From contig JAEYFP010000006.1 in assembly GCA_023402845.1 (NCBI GenBank), positions 1-34,392 on the forward strand: 34,392 nucleotides of DNA, written 5' to 3'. The number at the start of each line of letters is the position of its first letter. Within the stretch, counting starts at the first letter, position 1. The notes under the pieces were generated by a model. It saw only the letters and a program-made list of their open reading frames with translations. It had not been told where the DNA came from and did not search any database. Shown here in pieces: positions 16,813 through 23,458 of the stretch. Both the position numbers and the translations under genes were made by a program. The stretch comes from Bacillota bacterium (GTDB taxonomy: Bacteria; Bacillota; Clostridia; Lachnospirales; Lachnospiraceae).

Positions 16813-17670
16813 TTATTCCTCCTTTACTGCAATCCATACTTCAAAATGCCCGAAACGGTTTAATTCTCTGCCGATCGGATAGACTTCCAGGTCCGGCAGT
16901 TCTGCGTAAGCGTATCCCGAAAAAGGAAGCCATTCCGTTAAAAATCTCTTGAAAATATCCTGCACAGATTCTTTAAAGAAACCGTTGCTTTCAAATACCA
17001 CCCATGTAGCGGCCGGAATTTCATACGCAAACATTCCGTCCGGTACAGGCTGATCCGTTGCCGCTGCAATGTAATAATAAATTTCCTCCTCATTTTGATA
17101 TACGGTAGCACCTATAACACTCTTAGAAAGCCTGTTTGACAAGCTGCATATTGTTGCATATTGACTGCTTTTCAATGTGTTTTCCCAAAAAATCGGAACG
17201 TTCCTTTTGTTTTCTTCCATATCCATTGTCAAGGGAATACGGACACCTGCCATTCTCATTGCTTCTTTTTCTTCGACCCGATAGGGCATGACATTACCTC
17301 CTATTATATTGACTGAAAATTTGATAGGCGGATATGCATTTAATATACTTCCCTTTGCTTTTGCACAAATAGGGGATATTCCGTGCACATTTTGAAACGC
17401 CCGGTTAAAAGAAGTCGGAGAGGTATAGCCATATTTTAATGCAACCTCCAAAACCTTCTTATCTGTGGTTTGTATTTCAAAGGCAGCCTGTGTCATTCTC
17501 CGGCGGCGTATATACTCGGACAAGGAGATCCCCGCTGCATAGGAAAACATCCGCCCCAAATAGCAGGTGGAACAACACGCAATTTTGGCGGCTTCTTCAT
17601 AACAAATCTCGCCATCTAAATTTCTTTCAATATAATCAATGGCATTGCTCAGATTCTTTAACCATTCCAT
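16813..17670 (-). CDS. AraC-family regulator with GyrI-like ligand domain
   Basis: A 285-residue regulator of the Rob/SoxS-plus-GyrI type. The N-terminal about 105 residues hold two AraC helix-turn-helix units (YEEAAKIACCSTCYLGRMF and VLEVALKYGYTSPTSFNRAF). From about 125 a GyrI-like small-molecule binding domain follows (MPYRVEEKEAMRMAGVRIP through YPIGRELNRFGHFEVWIAVKE). This architecture commonly senses hydrophobic or cationic drugs. AGGAGG lies at good distance from the ATG. It is first gene of an operon with the ABC exporter and likely controls it. Its promoter faces that of the methyltransferase gene across a shared palindrome. Confidence 0.9.
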   Translation of the reverse strand: MEWLKNLSNAIDYIERNLDGEICYEEAAKIACCSTCYLGRMFSYAAGISLSEYIRRRRMTQAAFEIQTTDKKVLEVALKYGYTSPTSFNRAFQNVHGISPICAKAKGSILNAYPPIKFSVNIIGGNVMPYRVEEKEAMRMAGVRIPLTMDMEENKRNVPIFWENTLKSSQYATICSLSNRLSKSVIGATVYQNEEEIYYYIAAATDQPVPDGMFAYEIPAATWVVFESNGFFKESVQDIFKRFLTEWLPFSGYAYAELPDLEVYPIGRELNRFGHFEVWIAVKEE

Positions 17671-17747
17671 TTCTTTACCTCCTGACTCAAGGATATCAAA
17701 AACAGTAAATTTATTCCTCTCTTTTACTGTCCTCTTTTGTAAACTTA

Positions 17748-17776
17748 ACTTTAGCTCATTAAAAATTTCTTATCAA
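17748..17776 (-). promoter_or_regulatory. promoter of the AraC-exporter operon
   Basis: On the minus strand TTGATA (17771-17776), 17 bp, TAAAGT (17748-17753). The -35 overlaps the 14-bp palindrome at 17773-17786. An inverted repeat ACAGTAAA/TTTACTGT (17702-17709 and 17723-17730) lies in the transcribed leader. Confidence 0.5.
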
Positions 17777-17786
17777 GCATGCTTGA
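17773..17786. promoter_or_regulatory. 14-bp perfect palindrome between divergent promoters
   Basis: TCAAGCATGCTTGA is its own reverse complement. It overlaps the -35 of the minus-strand exporter promoter and ends 1 bp before the -35 of the plus-strand methyltransferase promoter. This is the expected place for an operator acting on both. The protein that binds is not known. Confidence 0.55.
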
Positions 17787-17787
17787 C

Positions 17788-17816
17788 TTGAACAGTATAG
17801 CGCGATCATGTATACT
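17788..17816 (+). promoter_or_regulatory. promoter of the methyltransferase leader
   Basis: TTGAAC (17788-17793), 17 bp, TATACT (17811-17816) on the plus strand. Transcription would begin near 17823, about 250 nt before the methyltransferase ATG, which leaves room for the attenuator leader. Confidence 0.65.
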
Positions 17817-17884
17817 ATAACCATAATTAAGTAAAGGGGTTGGTTCAGTCCGGCGCACTTGATATTATAAAATCAGTAATATAA

Positions 17885-17944
17885 GTGAAACGTGGAAACC
17901 AAATAATCATTAGTTTCATAAGAATAAGGATACCTGTTGGTTAG
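17885..17944 (+). CDS. possible 19-residue leader peptide
   Basis: A short ORF with a GTG start would encode MKRGNQIIISFIRIRIPVG. It directly follows the stop of another small ORF (TTG at 17840, 14 residues, AAAGGGG directly before it). The RIR segment resembles the Arg-X-Arg arrest motif of macrolide-responsive leader peptides. Codons 4-9 take part in base pairing with 17970-17991, so a ribosome here would change the leader fold. No good ribosome binding site is seen for the GTG, so translation is unproven. A third small ORF (ATG at 17971, 9 residues) overlaps the antiterminator segment. Confidence 0.35.
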   Translation: MKRGNQIIISFIRIRIPVG

Positions 17945-18009
17945 TGCAGGCCTTGTTTTTATGTTTTGAAATGATTATTTTTTTGTTTTCCACAGAGTAA
18001 CTAACCTTT

Positions 18010-18038
18010 AGGCTGTGGAATCATCCACAGCCTTTTTT
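18010..18038 (+). terminator. attenuator terminator upstream of the methyltransferase
   Basis: AGGCTGTGGA / TCCACAGCCT stem, loop ATCA, then six T. It lies 37 nt before the methyltransferase ATG on the same strand, so transcripts must read through it to express the gene. Confidence 0.8.
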
Positions 18039-18074
18039 GCTGTGAAAAATCAATTAAGAAAGGTAGAAATTATA

Positions 18075-18905
18075 ATGATTAAAACAGTAAAACCGTACCT
18101 AAGAAAACCAACCCTTTTTGAAAAAAGCAAAGTAAAATTTTGGGATGACCCGCATATTTCGCAAAGTATGCTAAAAGCGCACCTGAATCCCGACTTTGAA
18201 TCCGCAACCCGTAGATTGAATTTTGTAGAACAATCTGCTCATTGGATTTCTGACATACTGCCGTCATCGTCCTATAAAAGACTTTTGGATTTAGGCTGCG
18301 GCCCCGGTATCTATGCAGAGTTGTTTCATGCAAAAGGGTATCAGGTTATGGGCTTTGACATTTCGGAAAACTCAATACGATACGCAAAGAAAAGAGCCAA
18401 AGAAAAGGATTTCAACATTTCATACTTAAACGGCGATTATATTCCATCTCCAATTAAAGGCAGCTACGATTTGATAACAATGATTTATTGTGATTTAGGC
18501 GTTTTATCGCATATAGAACGCAAAGCCTTGTTGCGTAAGATTTACAATGCGTTATCGCCAACCGGGGGTTTTCTATTTGATGTTTTTACTCCTTATGAAT
18601 ATGAAAATCAACCGGAATATAAGATTTGGAATTATGAAGAAGGCGGTTTCTGGAGTTCAGTTCCTTATCTTCTGCTGCAGCAGCTTTACCGTTATGACCA
18701 TGACAATACATTTCTTCGCCAGTATATTGTTGTGACAGACAGTGGCACAACTTGCTATAACAATTGGGAACATACCTTTGAGATTAAGGAATTAAAAATG
18801 GAATTACAGGAGGCAGGGTTCCGTGATTTGAAATTTTATGGAAATGTAGCCGGTGCAGAATATAAACACGGCAATAAAACAATATGTGTCGTAGCAAAAA
18901 AATAG
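18075..18905 (+). CDS. class I SAM-dependent methyltransferase
   Basis: A 276-residue soluble methyltransferase. Motif I is LLDLGCGPGIYAELF at about 70-84, followed by the acidic end of strand 2 (GFDIS), and motif IV-like ITMIYCDLGVLSH at about 136-148. The C-terminal half is a mixed region without a recognised target domain. The start at 18075 (AGAAAGG 11 nt upstream) is chosen because an earlier in-frame ATG (18015) lies inside the attenuator terminator. It is not an Erm-type enzyme: the N6-adenine motif is absent. Similar proteins are, as far as I recall, scattered in Firmicutes accessory DNA. The target (small molecule, RNA or protein) is unknown; the inducible-type leader hints at a resistance role. 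Confidence 0.82.
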   Translation: MIKTVKPYLRKPTLFEKSKVKFWDDPHISQSMLKAHLNPDFESATRRLNFVEQSAHWISDILPSSSYKRLLDLGCGPGIYAELFHAKGYQVMGFDISENSIRYAKKRAKEKDFNISYLNGDYIPSPIKGSYDLITMIYCDLGVLSHIERKALLRKIYNALSPTGGFLFDVFTPYEYENQPEYKIWNYEEGGFWSSVPYLLLQQLYRYDHDNTFLRQYIVVTDSGTTCYNNWEHTFEIKELKMELQEAGFRDLKFYGNVAGAEYKHGNKTICVVAKK

Positions 18906-18998
18906 TTTAACCTGCTTCTTTACATGAACGATATGGGACTGACCTAGCCAAAAGTATAAAATACTGTGATCTGCCACCCGCAAGCGGAAAAGAAAAAA

Positions 18999-19040
18999 GG
19001 AGCTGCGCATTAATTACTTAGTGCAGCAGCTCCATTTCTT
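18999..19040. terminator. bidirectional terminator between methyltransferase and gapN
   Basis: GGAGCTGC (18999-19006) pairs with GCAGCTCC (19026-19033), with GCA/TGC pairing inside. A T-rich run follows on the plus strand (19035-19044), and an A-run on the other side (18991-18998) gives T on the minus strand, serving both convergent genes. Confidence 0.75.
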
Positions 19041-19046
19041 TTTTTG

Positions 19047-20513
19047 CTAACTTTGATTTGCCAAGTTAATAACCGTAGCTTTTGGACGAGACATCGACTC
19101 GATGGAATAACGAATCCCCTGTGTTCCAATTCCGGATGCCTTCACACCAAGGAATGGAAAATGGTCCGGTCCTCTTTCTGTTTTGTTGTTGATTTGTACC
19201 GTACCTACCTCCAGTTTATTAGACACATAAAACGCATCGTCTATATTTTGTGTAAATACCGCAGACTGCAATCCGTATTCAGATTCATTGGCAATTTCGA
19301 TTGCTTCGTCTTTTCCATGTACGCGAATAATAGGCAGTACCGGACCAAATGGTTCCTCCCAGGCAATACGCATATCCGTAGTCACATGATCAAATAACGT
19401 AGGTTGAATTAAATTTCCGGCACGGCTGCCGCCCGTTAACAAGGATGCTCCTTTTTTCTTAGCATCCTCTATCAGCTCTACCACAAAATCTGCTGCCTTT
19501 TCACTGATGAGGGGCACTATTTCCACATCCCCTTCCAAAGGATCCCCGACTTTAAGCTTCTCCATATTTTTTAGAATTTTCTTAACCAGGCTATCCGCAA
19601 CTTCATCCTCTACTAAAATACGTTTTACCGCCGTACACCTTTGACCGGAATAAGAAAATCCTCCCGCAACAATATTACTCGCTGCCAAATCAAGATCTGC
19701 ATCCTTTAATACAATTGCCGCATCCTTTCCGCCTAGTTCCATCAATAAAGGTACCATACACGTGATTTTGGAAATATGCGTCCCGATTTCTGTACTTCCC
19801 GTAAAATTAATAAAATTTATTTCCTTATGCGTCGTAATATAGTCCCCGATTTCACTTCCCTTTCCGGTTACCGTATTCAATACTCCGCTTGGTACTCCTG
19901 CTTCCTGAAAAACACGTGCCAGATATAATCCGCACATGCTGCCTTGGGTCGCCGGCTTTAATACAACTGCATTTCCTGCCATTAATGCAGGTGCAATTTT
20001 GGATGCAGCTAAATTCACAGGATAATTAAATGGAGAGATAGCCAGCACTACACCCAGAGGCTCTCTTTGTACAATCGATATCTTTGTACTCTTTCCTCCC
20101 GGAAAACTATCTCCCGGAATACTTTCTCCTGAAATATTCTTTGCGGTATCCGCAGTAAACCGAATGAAATCTGCGGTACGCTCTACCTCTGAAACACTGC
20201 TTTTGTGATCCTTGGCAATTTCTAATCTCATCAAATCTGCCAGTTCTTCTTTATTTTTGATAAGCAGACTGGCTGCACGATACATGATTTCCGCCTTTTC
20301 ATCTATGGTGACAGCCTTCCACGACTTTTGTGCAATTTTAGACGCATGGATCACTTCATCCACTTCTTGCTGACTCATTGCCGGAATTGTTCCAAGCAAC
20401 TGGTGATTGGCAGGTGAATATATCATAATTTCCTGATTCTGACTGCTTGCCTTCCATTCTCCGGCAACCAAATTAAAATATTGATTCTTTTCATTTTTTA
20501 CACAACTAAACAT
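19047..20513 (-). CDS. gapN: non-phosphorylating NADP-dependent glyceraldehyde-3-phosphate dehydrogenase
   Basis: A 488-residue aldehyde dehydrogenase-superfamily enzyme that oxidises glyceraldehyde-3-phosphate directly to 3-phosphoglycerate, making NADPH and no ATP. It matches remembered streptococcal GapN over long segments: AISPFNYPVNLAASKIAPAL, NFINFTGSTEIG, LELGGKDAAIVL-like (catalytic Glu), FSYSGQRCTAVKR (catalytic Cys), and AWEEPFGPVLPIIRV. The N terminus is about 10 residues longer than in streptococci (MFSCVKNEKNQ). It is a single-gene unit with its own promoter and a bidirectional terminator. The GAP made by the KDPG aldolase pathway upstream could feed it, but that link is inference. 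Confidence 0.92.
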   Translation of the reverse strand: MFSCVKNEKNQYFNLVAGEWKASSQNQEIMIYSPANHQLLGTIPAMSQQEVDEVIHASKIAQKSWKAVTIDEKAEIMYRAASLLIKNKEELADLMRLEIAKDHKSSVSEVERTADFIRFTADTAKNISGESIPGDSFPGGKSTKISIVQREPLGVVLAISPFNYPVNLAASKIAPALMAGNAVVLKPATQGSMCGLYLARVFQEAGVPSGVLNTVTGKGSEIGDYITTHKEINFINFTGSTEIGTHISKITCMVPLLMELGGKDAAIVLKDADLDLAASNIVAGGFSYSGQRCTAVKRILVEDEVADSLVKKILKNMEKLKVGDPLEGDVEIVPLISEKAADFVVELIEDAKKKGASLLTGGSRAGNLIQPTLFDHVTTDMRIAWEEPFGPVLPIIRVHGKDEAIEIANESEYGLQSAVFTQNIDDAFYVSNKLEVGTVQINNKTERGPDHFPFLGVKASGIGTQGIRYSIESMSRPKATVINLANQS

Positions 20514-20536
20514 AGGAACCCTCTTCTTTTTTATTT

Positions 20537-20608
20537 AAAAGACTGCCCGGTCACCAAGCGTCTTTTAATATTTCGATTATTCTATCACATAACCGCTAAT
20601 GGTTTCAA
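20537..20608 (-). promoter_or_regulatory. gapN promoter and leader hairpin
   Basis: On the minus strand TTGAAA (20603-20608), 18 bp, TAGAAT (20579-20584); start point near 20572. The roughly 60-nt leader contains the inverted repeat AAAAGAC (20537-20543) / GTCTTTT (20560-20566), which could regulate or stabilise the mRNA. No T-run follows, so it is not a terminator. Confidence 0.5.
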
Positions 20609-20609
20609 T

Positions 20610-21100
20610 ACTATTTTTATTTATTTTAGAAAACAAATAGTTTTTTTATATTTATTTAATTGTCTGTCATTTTTATAATTTTTAAAATTTAATTCCTTTT
20701 TAATCTCTTTTTCTTTAATAATTCCCGTGTTTGGATCTTCCATAACGCATTGTTCAGGAAAATTCAGAGGTCTCGCTTGCCAAGATCTGCATACCGAAAC
20801 CGAAAATAGCTTCAGATATTATTCCCGACTGGCATTTACTTGTATTGTTATTTTCTATGCTACTTCTGTCAGCTATGAGTTTAAGCCCTCATATATAACA
20901 GAGTCCGGTGGTGTAACGAACCTGTTACCAGCCTCTATTTGTTGAGTAGCAATTTTGTTCATATAGGTTTTCATTTGGATAAAGGCGCGATGATTCTCAG
21001 TGCTGCTTTCTACTATGCCGCTCGCCTGTCATTCCAATCCCCTCCGGCAACTATATCGTATTTGAAACTGTTATATCAAAAAAATAATTTATTCACCACA
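20610..21100. other. stretch without a confident gene
   Basis: About 490 bp between the gapN promoter and the MerR gene. Short minus-strand reading frames exist: 40 codons from ATG 20743 (MEDPNTGIIKEKEIKKELNF start), 33 codons from ATG 20974 to 20873 (MKTYMNKIATQQIEAGNRF start), and an 11-codon frame preceded by a strong GGAGGGG near 21038-21050. They lie in different frames broken by stops and match nothing I recognise. The part 20620-20710 is very AT-rich. It may be decayed coding DNA. Confidence 0.4.
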
Positions 21101-21103
21101 CAC

Positions 21104-21895
21104 TCATATTTTAGCTTGTAACTCAAAATAGTCAGATTCTGCGGCAAACAAATCCATTAAGAGCTCCGTCTGAACAAAAAATTGCGGATTCAACTTATTT
21201 TGGCTGAGATACGCGAGGAGCATTTCTGCTTGCAACTGCGCATTGTTTTTGGTAAGAACCGTACATACATATTCCCCTCCGGGAATATGCCTGTAGTCAG
21301 TAAATTCATTTGCTTTTTCTGAAACACACGTAAAAGTGCATTCCGGCATCATACTAACATTTGTTTGAGAATATATGAATCCTTCTTCAAAGCAGTTAAT
21401 CAACCCGCGCCTGCTGACTAAAACAGCAAGAAGCGAAAAGTCTATCATAATATCGTTATATGTTTTATCAATTTTAAAAGGCAGAGTAATTGTATGCCTT
21501 TCGGGAAGATTCCTTTTATAAATACATCCGCTTTTATCCACTTTTTGCGCAGTGCTCATAGTGTTTGTGATCTCATTAATACTATCTATAGCTTTCTCAA
21601 GGTCCCTTATCTTGCTGTAAAGTAGGTTTTTGTGTTTGTTTATAAGCTGATAAAGACCCATGGAATTATTATTTGTAAAATATGGAACAAGTGCAGCGGG
21701 GCTTATATCCATGCTTCTTGCCGCTTTGATGATATCAATATATATAAATTGACTAACGTGATAATACCTGTACTTCGTATCGGGATCAGTAAAATAAGGC
21801 TTAATAAGACCGATTTTTTCATAAAAGCGCAGAGCCTTAACAGTAATATCCTTTATTTTAGAAACTTCTCCTATCGAAAATAAATGTTTCCTCAT
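21104..21895 (-). CDS. MerR-family regulator with GyrI-like effector domain
   Basis: A 263-residue BmrR-like regulator. The N-terminal winged helix (FSIGEVSKIKDITVKALRFYEKIGLIKP, about 6-33, then RYYHVSQF) is standard MerR. A helix at about 85-115 should form the antiparallel dimer coiled coil. Residues about 125-262 look like a GyrI-like ligand pocket (PGGEYVCTVLTKNN segment). Such proteins activate by twisting a promoter with a long spacer when bound to a drug-like ligand. The start ATG is preceded by AGGGGAG. It is divergent from the CPBP protease gene across an 88-bp gap holding a 19-bp-spacer promoter, its likely target. Confidence 0.87.
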   Translation of the reverse strand: MRKHLFSIGEVSKIKDITVKALRFYEKIGLIKPYFTDPDTKYRYYHVSQFIYIDIIKAARSMDISPAALVPYFTNNNSMGLYQLINKHKNLLYSKIRDLEKAIDSINEITNTMSTAQKVDKSGCIYKRNLPERHTITLPFKIDKTYNDIMIDFSLLAVLVSRRGLINCFEEGFIYSQTNVSMMPECTFTCVSEKANEFTDYRHIPGGEYVCTVLTKNNAQLQAEMLLAYLSQNKLNPQFFVQTELLMDLFAAESDYFELQAKI

Positions 21896-21899
21896 AGCA

Positions 21900-21930
21900 T
21901 TGACACTCCCCTAAGGTTATAGTTTATAAT
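21900..21930 (+). promoter_or_regulatory. MerR-type promoter of the CPBP protease gene
   Basis: TTGACA (21900-21905) and TATAAT (21925-21930) are separated by 19 bp, the overlong spacer typical of MerR-activated promoters. The spacer carries the imperfect palindrome CTCCCCTAAGGTTATAG (21905-21921) around CCTAAGG, matching the usual MerR operator form. A start near 21937 would give a leader of about 45 nt. Confidence 0.75.
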
Positions 21931-21983
21931 ATAAAATATAAAGGATTAATCGTAACAAGTAAAGGGACTAGGAGGAGAATGGT

Positions 21984-22736
21984 ATGCTGAACATAGTTTT
22001 GATTGTGGCGGTATTATTGCATATAATTTTATCAGAGGCGCTTGGCGGTTATTCATCAATCAGAAAAATGAAAAAGATAGCCGTTACGGAAAGCAGGAAG
22101 ATTAAAACCTACAAATCGACCATTCTAAATGGGTGGGGCAGTGTTGCGTTTACAATTGGGGTTGTTGTGTTGACCGATATCACCCCTGCAGATCTTGGGC
22201 TAAAGATGATAGATATCAATTTTAAATATTTTAATGTCTGGGTTTCTGTAGGAATTTTAGCTGTTTGCTTCGGCTTTATGCTTTTACTGATCTATCAGAT
22301 GGTTGCATTCAATATTAGCAATGAATACCGTAAAAAGCTGCAGGAACAATTAGAAAAGAAAACATGGAACGATTCTGTGGATTTACTATTGCCAAAGACA
22401 AACAGGGAAAAGAAATGGTGGAGTATCGTCTCTGTCACTGCCGGAATCGGAGAGGAATTATATTATAGAGGCTTGCTTTTATATCTGGTTATGAGTATTT
22501 TCCCGAACCTTTCAATCTACTTCATTCTTATCGCCATCGGCATAATTTTTGGAATAGCCCACAGCTATCAGGGTTTTTCGGGCATATTAAAAACCGCATT
22601 GATGGGTTTGATGTTTTGTGCGGTGTATTTTGTCACTGGATCAATTATACCTGGTATGCTTATTCATTTTGTCATGGATTTTGCGTCAAACTTTCTGTTT
22701 TATGACCAGCCGAAGGCTCCAAGCGTAGCTATATAG
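21984..22736 (+). CDS. CPBP-family intramembrane metalloprotease
   Basis: A 250-residue membrane protein with several predicted helices (about 1-18, 45-65, 85-108, 165-195, 200-230). It belongs to the CPBP (type II CAAX/Abi) family: motif 1 is EELYYRG with Glu157, Glu158 and Arg162; motif 2 has His193 in FGIAHSYQG; motif 3 has His228 in LIHFVMDF. Such proteases act on peptides or membrane proteins within the bilayer; bacterial members are linked to bacteriocin maturation or immunity, among other roles. GGAGGAG lies 6 nt before the ATG. It is driven by the MerR-type promoter. No peptide substrate gene is evident next to it. Confidence 0.85.
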   Translation: MLNIVLIVAVLLHIILSEALGGYSSIRKMKKIAVTESRKIKTYKSTILNGWGSVAFTIGVVVLTDITPADLGLKMIDINFKYFNVWVSVGILAVCFGFMLLLIYQMVAFNISNEYRKKLQEQLEKKTWNDSVDLLLPKTNREKKWWSIVSVTAGIGEELYYRGLLLYLVMSIFPNLSIYFILIAIGIIFGIAHSYQGFSGILKTALMGLMFCAVYFVTGSIIPGMLIHFVMDFASNFLFYDQPKAPSVAI

Positions 22737-22824
22737 AAAAGTTCAGTACAATGATGCCTTAAATCTCGATCTAAAAATACCACATTGGAGGATGTCCGGC
22801 ACAATTCGTTTTTATCAATATAAT

Positions 22825-23281
22825 TTATTGTTCAGGGAGCCACGCCATTACTAAACTGACTCGTTGCATAACAACGGTCCATTCAATTTCTCCTACAAAA
22901 TAATTATTTAACCTAAAGGATTCCCATCTATCTTCCATTGCCTTGTCATGTAATATCCTCTCACATATCTGCATTGCTTCTTCTTTTGTAAAAATCGTTG
23001 CACGTTTCTTACAGGTAGCACAAAATGCCCTATGTAATAAAGTCCACTCTTGTAACTTCTCCTGTCTCTCCTTACTCAGAAAATAAATATCATAAAAATC
23101 TCTCATTATTATAAGTCATAACAGAAATTGTTCTATCCTCAAATATTAACTTGTATTCATACTCTATCGCTCTAGGAGTGATTACATCGTCTGTTGATAT
23201 GTTGATTTTAATAGTTTGTCGAAGCTTATCAATCCTTGCTTCAATCATTAATCTTATTTCAGGATAATCAAAATCTCGCAT
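22825..23281 (-). pseudogene. decayed AbiEii/AbiGii-type nucleotidyltransferase toxin
   Basis: Two adjacent reading frames cover the middle and C-terminal parts of an AbiEii-like protein: 23090-23281 (YPEIRLMIEARIDKLRQ, IKINISTDDVITPR, EDRTISVMTYN) and 22825-23106 (MRDFYDIYFLS onward). In intact members these join through a conserved LETVLAEKLETII..RGTANTR stretch, which is missing here, so about 20 codons are deleted and the frame shifted at about 23100. The N-terminal catalytic half (nucleotidyltransferase GS and Asp motifs) is also absent, with a stop just upstream of 23281. No AbiEi-type antitoxin gene is seen. This is a remnant of a phage-defence toxin-antitoxin module. Confidence 0.75.
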
Positions 23282-23330
23282 TCACAAGAATATTGTTATA
23301 ATTAATTTTCTATACTCCAGCCTTCAAAAT

Positions 23331-23367
23331 GTAAAAAAGGATCGAAGACATTACTCCTTCGATCCTT
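23331..23367 (-). terminator. rho-independent terminator after lysS
   Basis: An 11-bp perfect stem, AAGGATCGAAG (23337-23347) with CTTCGATCCTT (23357-23367), has a 9-nt loop. On the minus strand it is followed by T6. It lies about 90 nt past the lysS stop. Confidence 0.8.
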
Positions 23368-23458
23368 AAGTCAACTTTCTGTCAGTTTAAATTATTGGGT
23401 TTAAGTTGGGTTTATTATCCCTCTTTCAGATACCCAAACACTCAGTAAATTCAATGAT

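Larger units (their letters stand above)
17857..18038 (+). promoter_or_regulatory. transcription attenuator leader of the methyltransferase gene
   Basis: An intrinsic terminator has a 10-bp perfect stem (18010-18019 with 18024-18033), a 4-nt loop and a T6 tail. Its 5' arm CTGTGGA (18013-18019) can pair instead with TCCACAG at 17989-17995, an exact copy of the 3' arm core, which would form an antiterminator. That upstream segment is itself tied up by pairing of 17894-17898 with 17987-17991 and of 17901-17911 with 17970-17980 (11 bp perfect). AACCAA (17897-17902) can also pair with TTGGTT at 17937-17942 or 17840-17845. An earlier hairpin spans 17857-17887. This is a complete set of mutually exclusive pairings, as in attenuated antibiotic-resistance genes. 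Confidence 0.7.

Noticed and set aside
18015..18074. Longer methyltransferase start at ATG 18015
   Set aside because: The first codons lie inside the attenuator terminator stem, and there is no ribosome binding site; ATG 18075 has AGAAAGG and gives a normal N terminus.
18075..18905. Erm-type 23S rRNA adenine methyltransferase
   Set aside because: The leader looks erm-like, but the protein lacks the N6-adenine methyltransferase motif (N-L/I-P-Y/F) and rRNA-binding C-terminal domain.
20727..21121. Plus-strand reading frames of 60-72 codons upstream of the MerR gene
   Set aside because: No ribosome binding site, odd composition, no family resemblance, and overlap with the end of the MerR gene.
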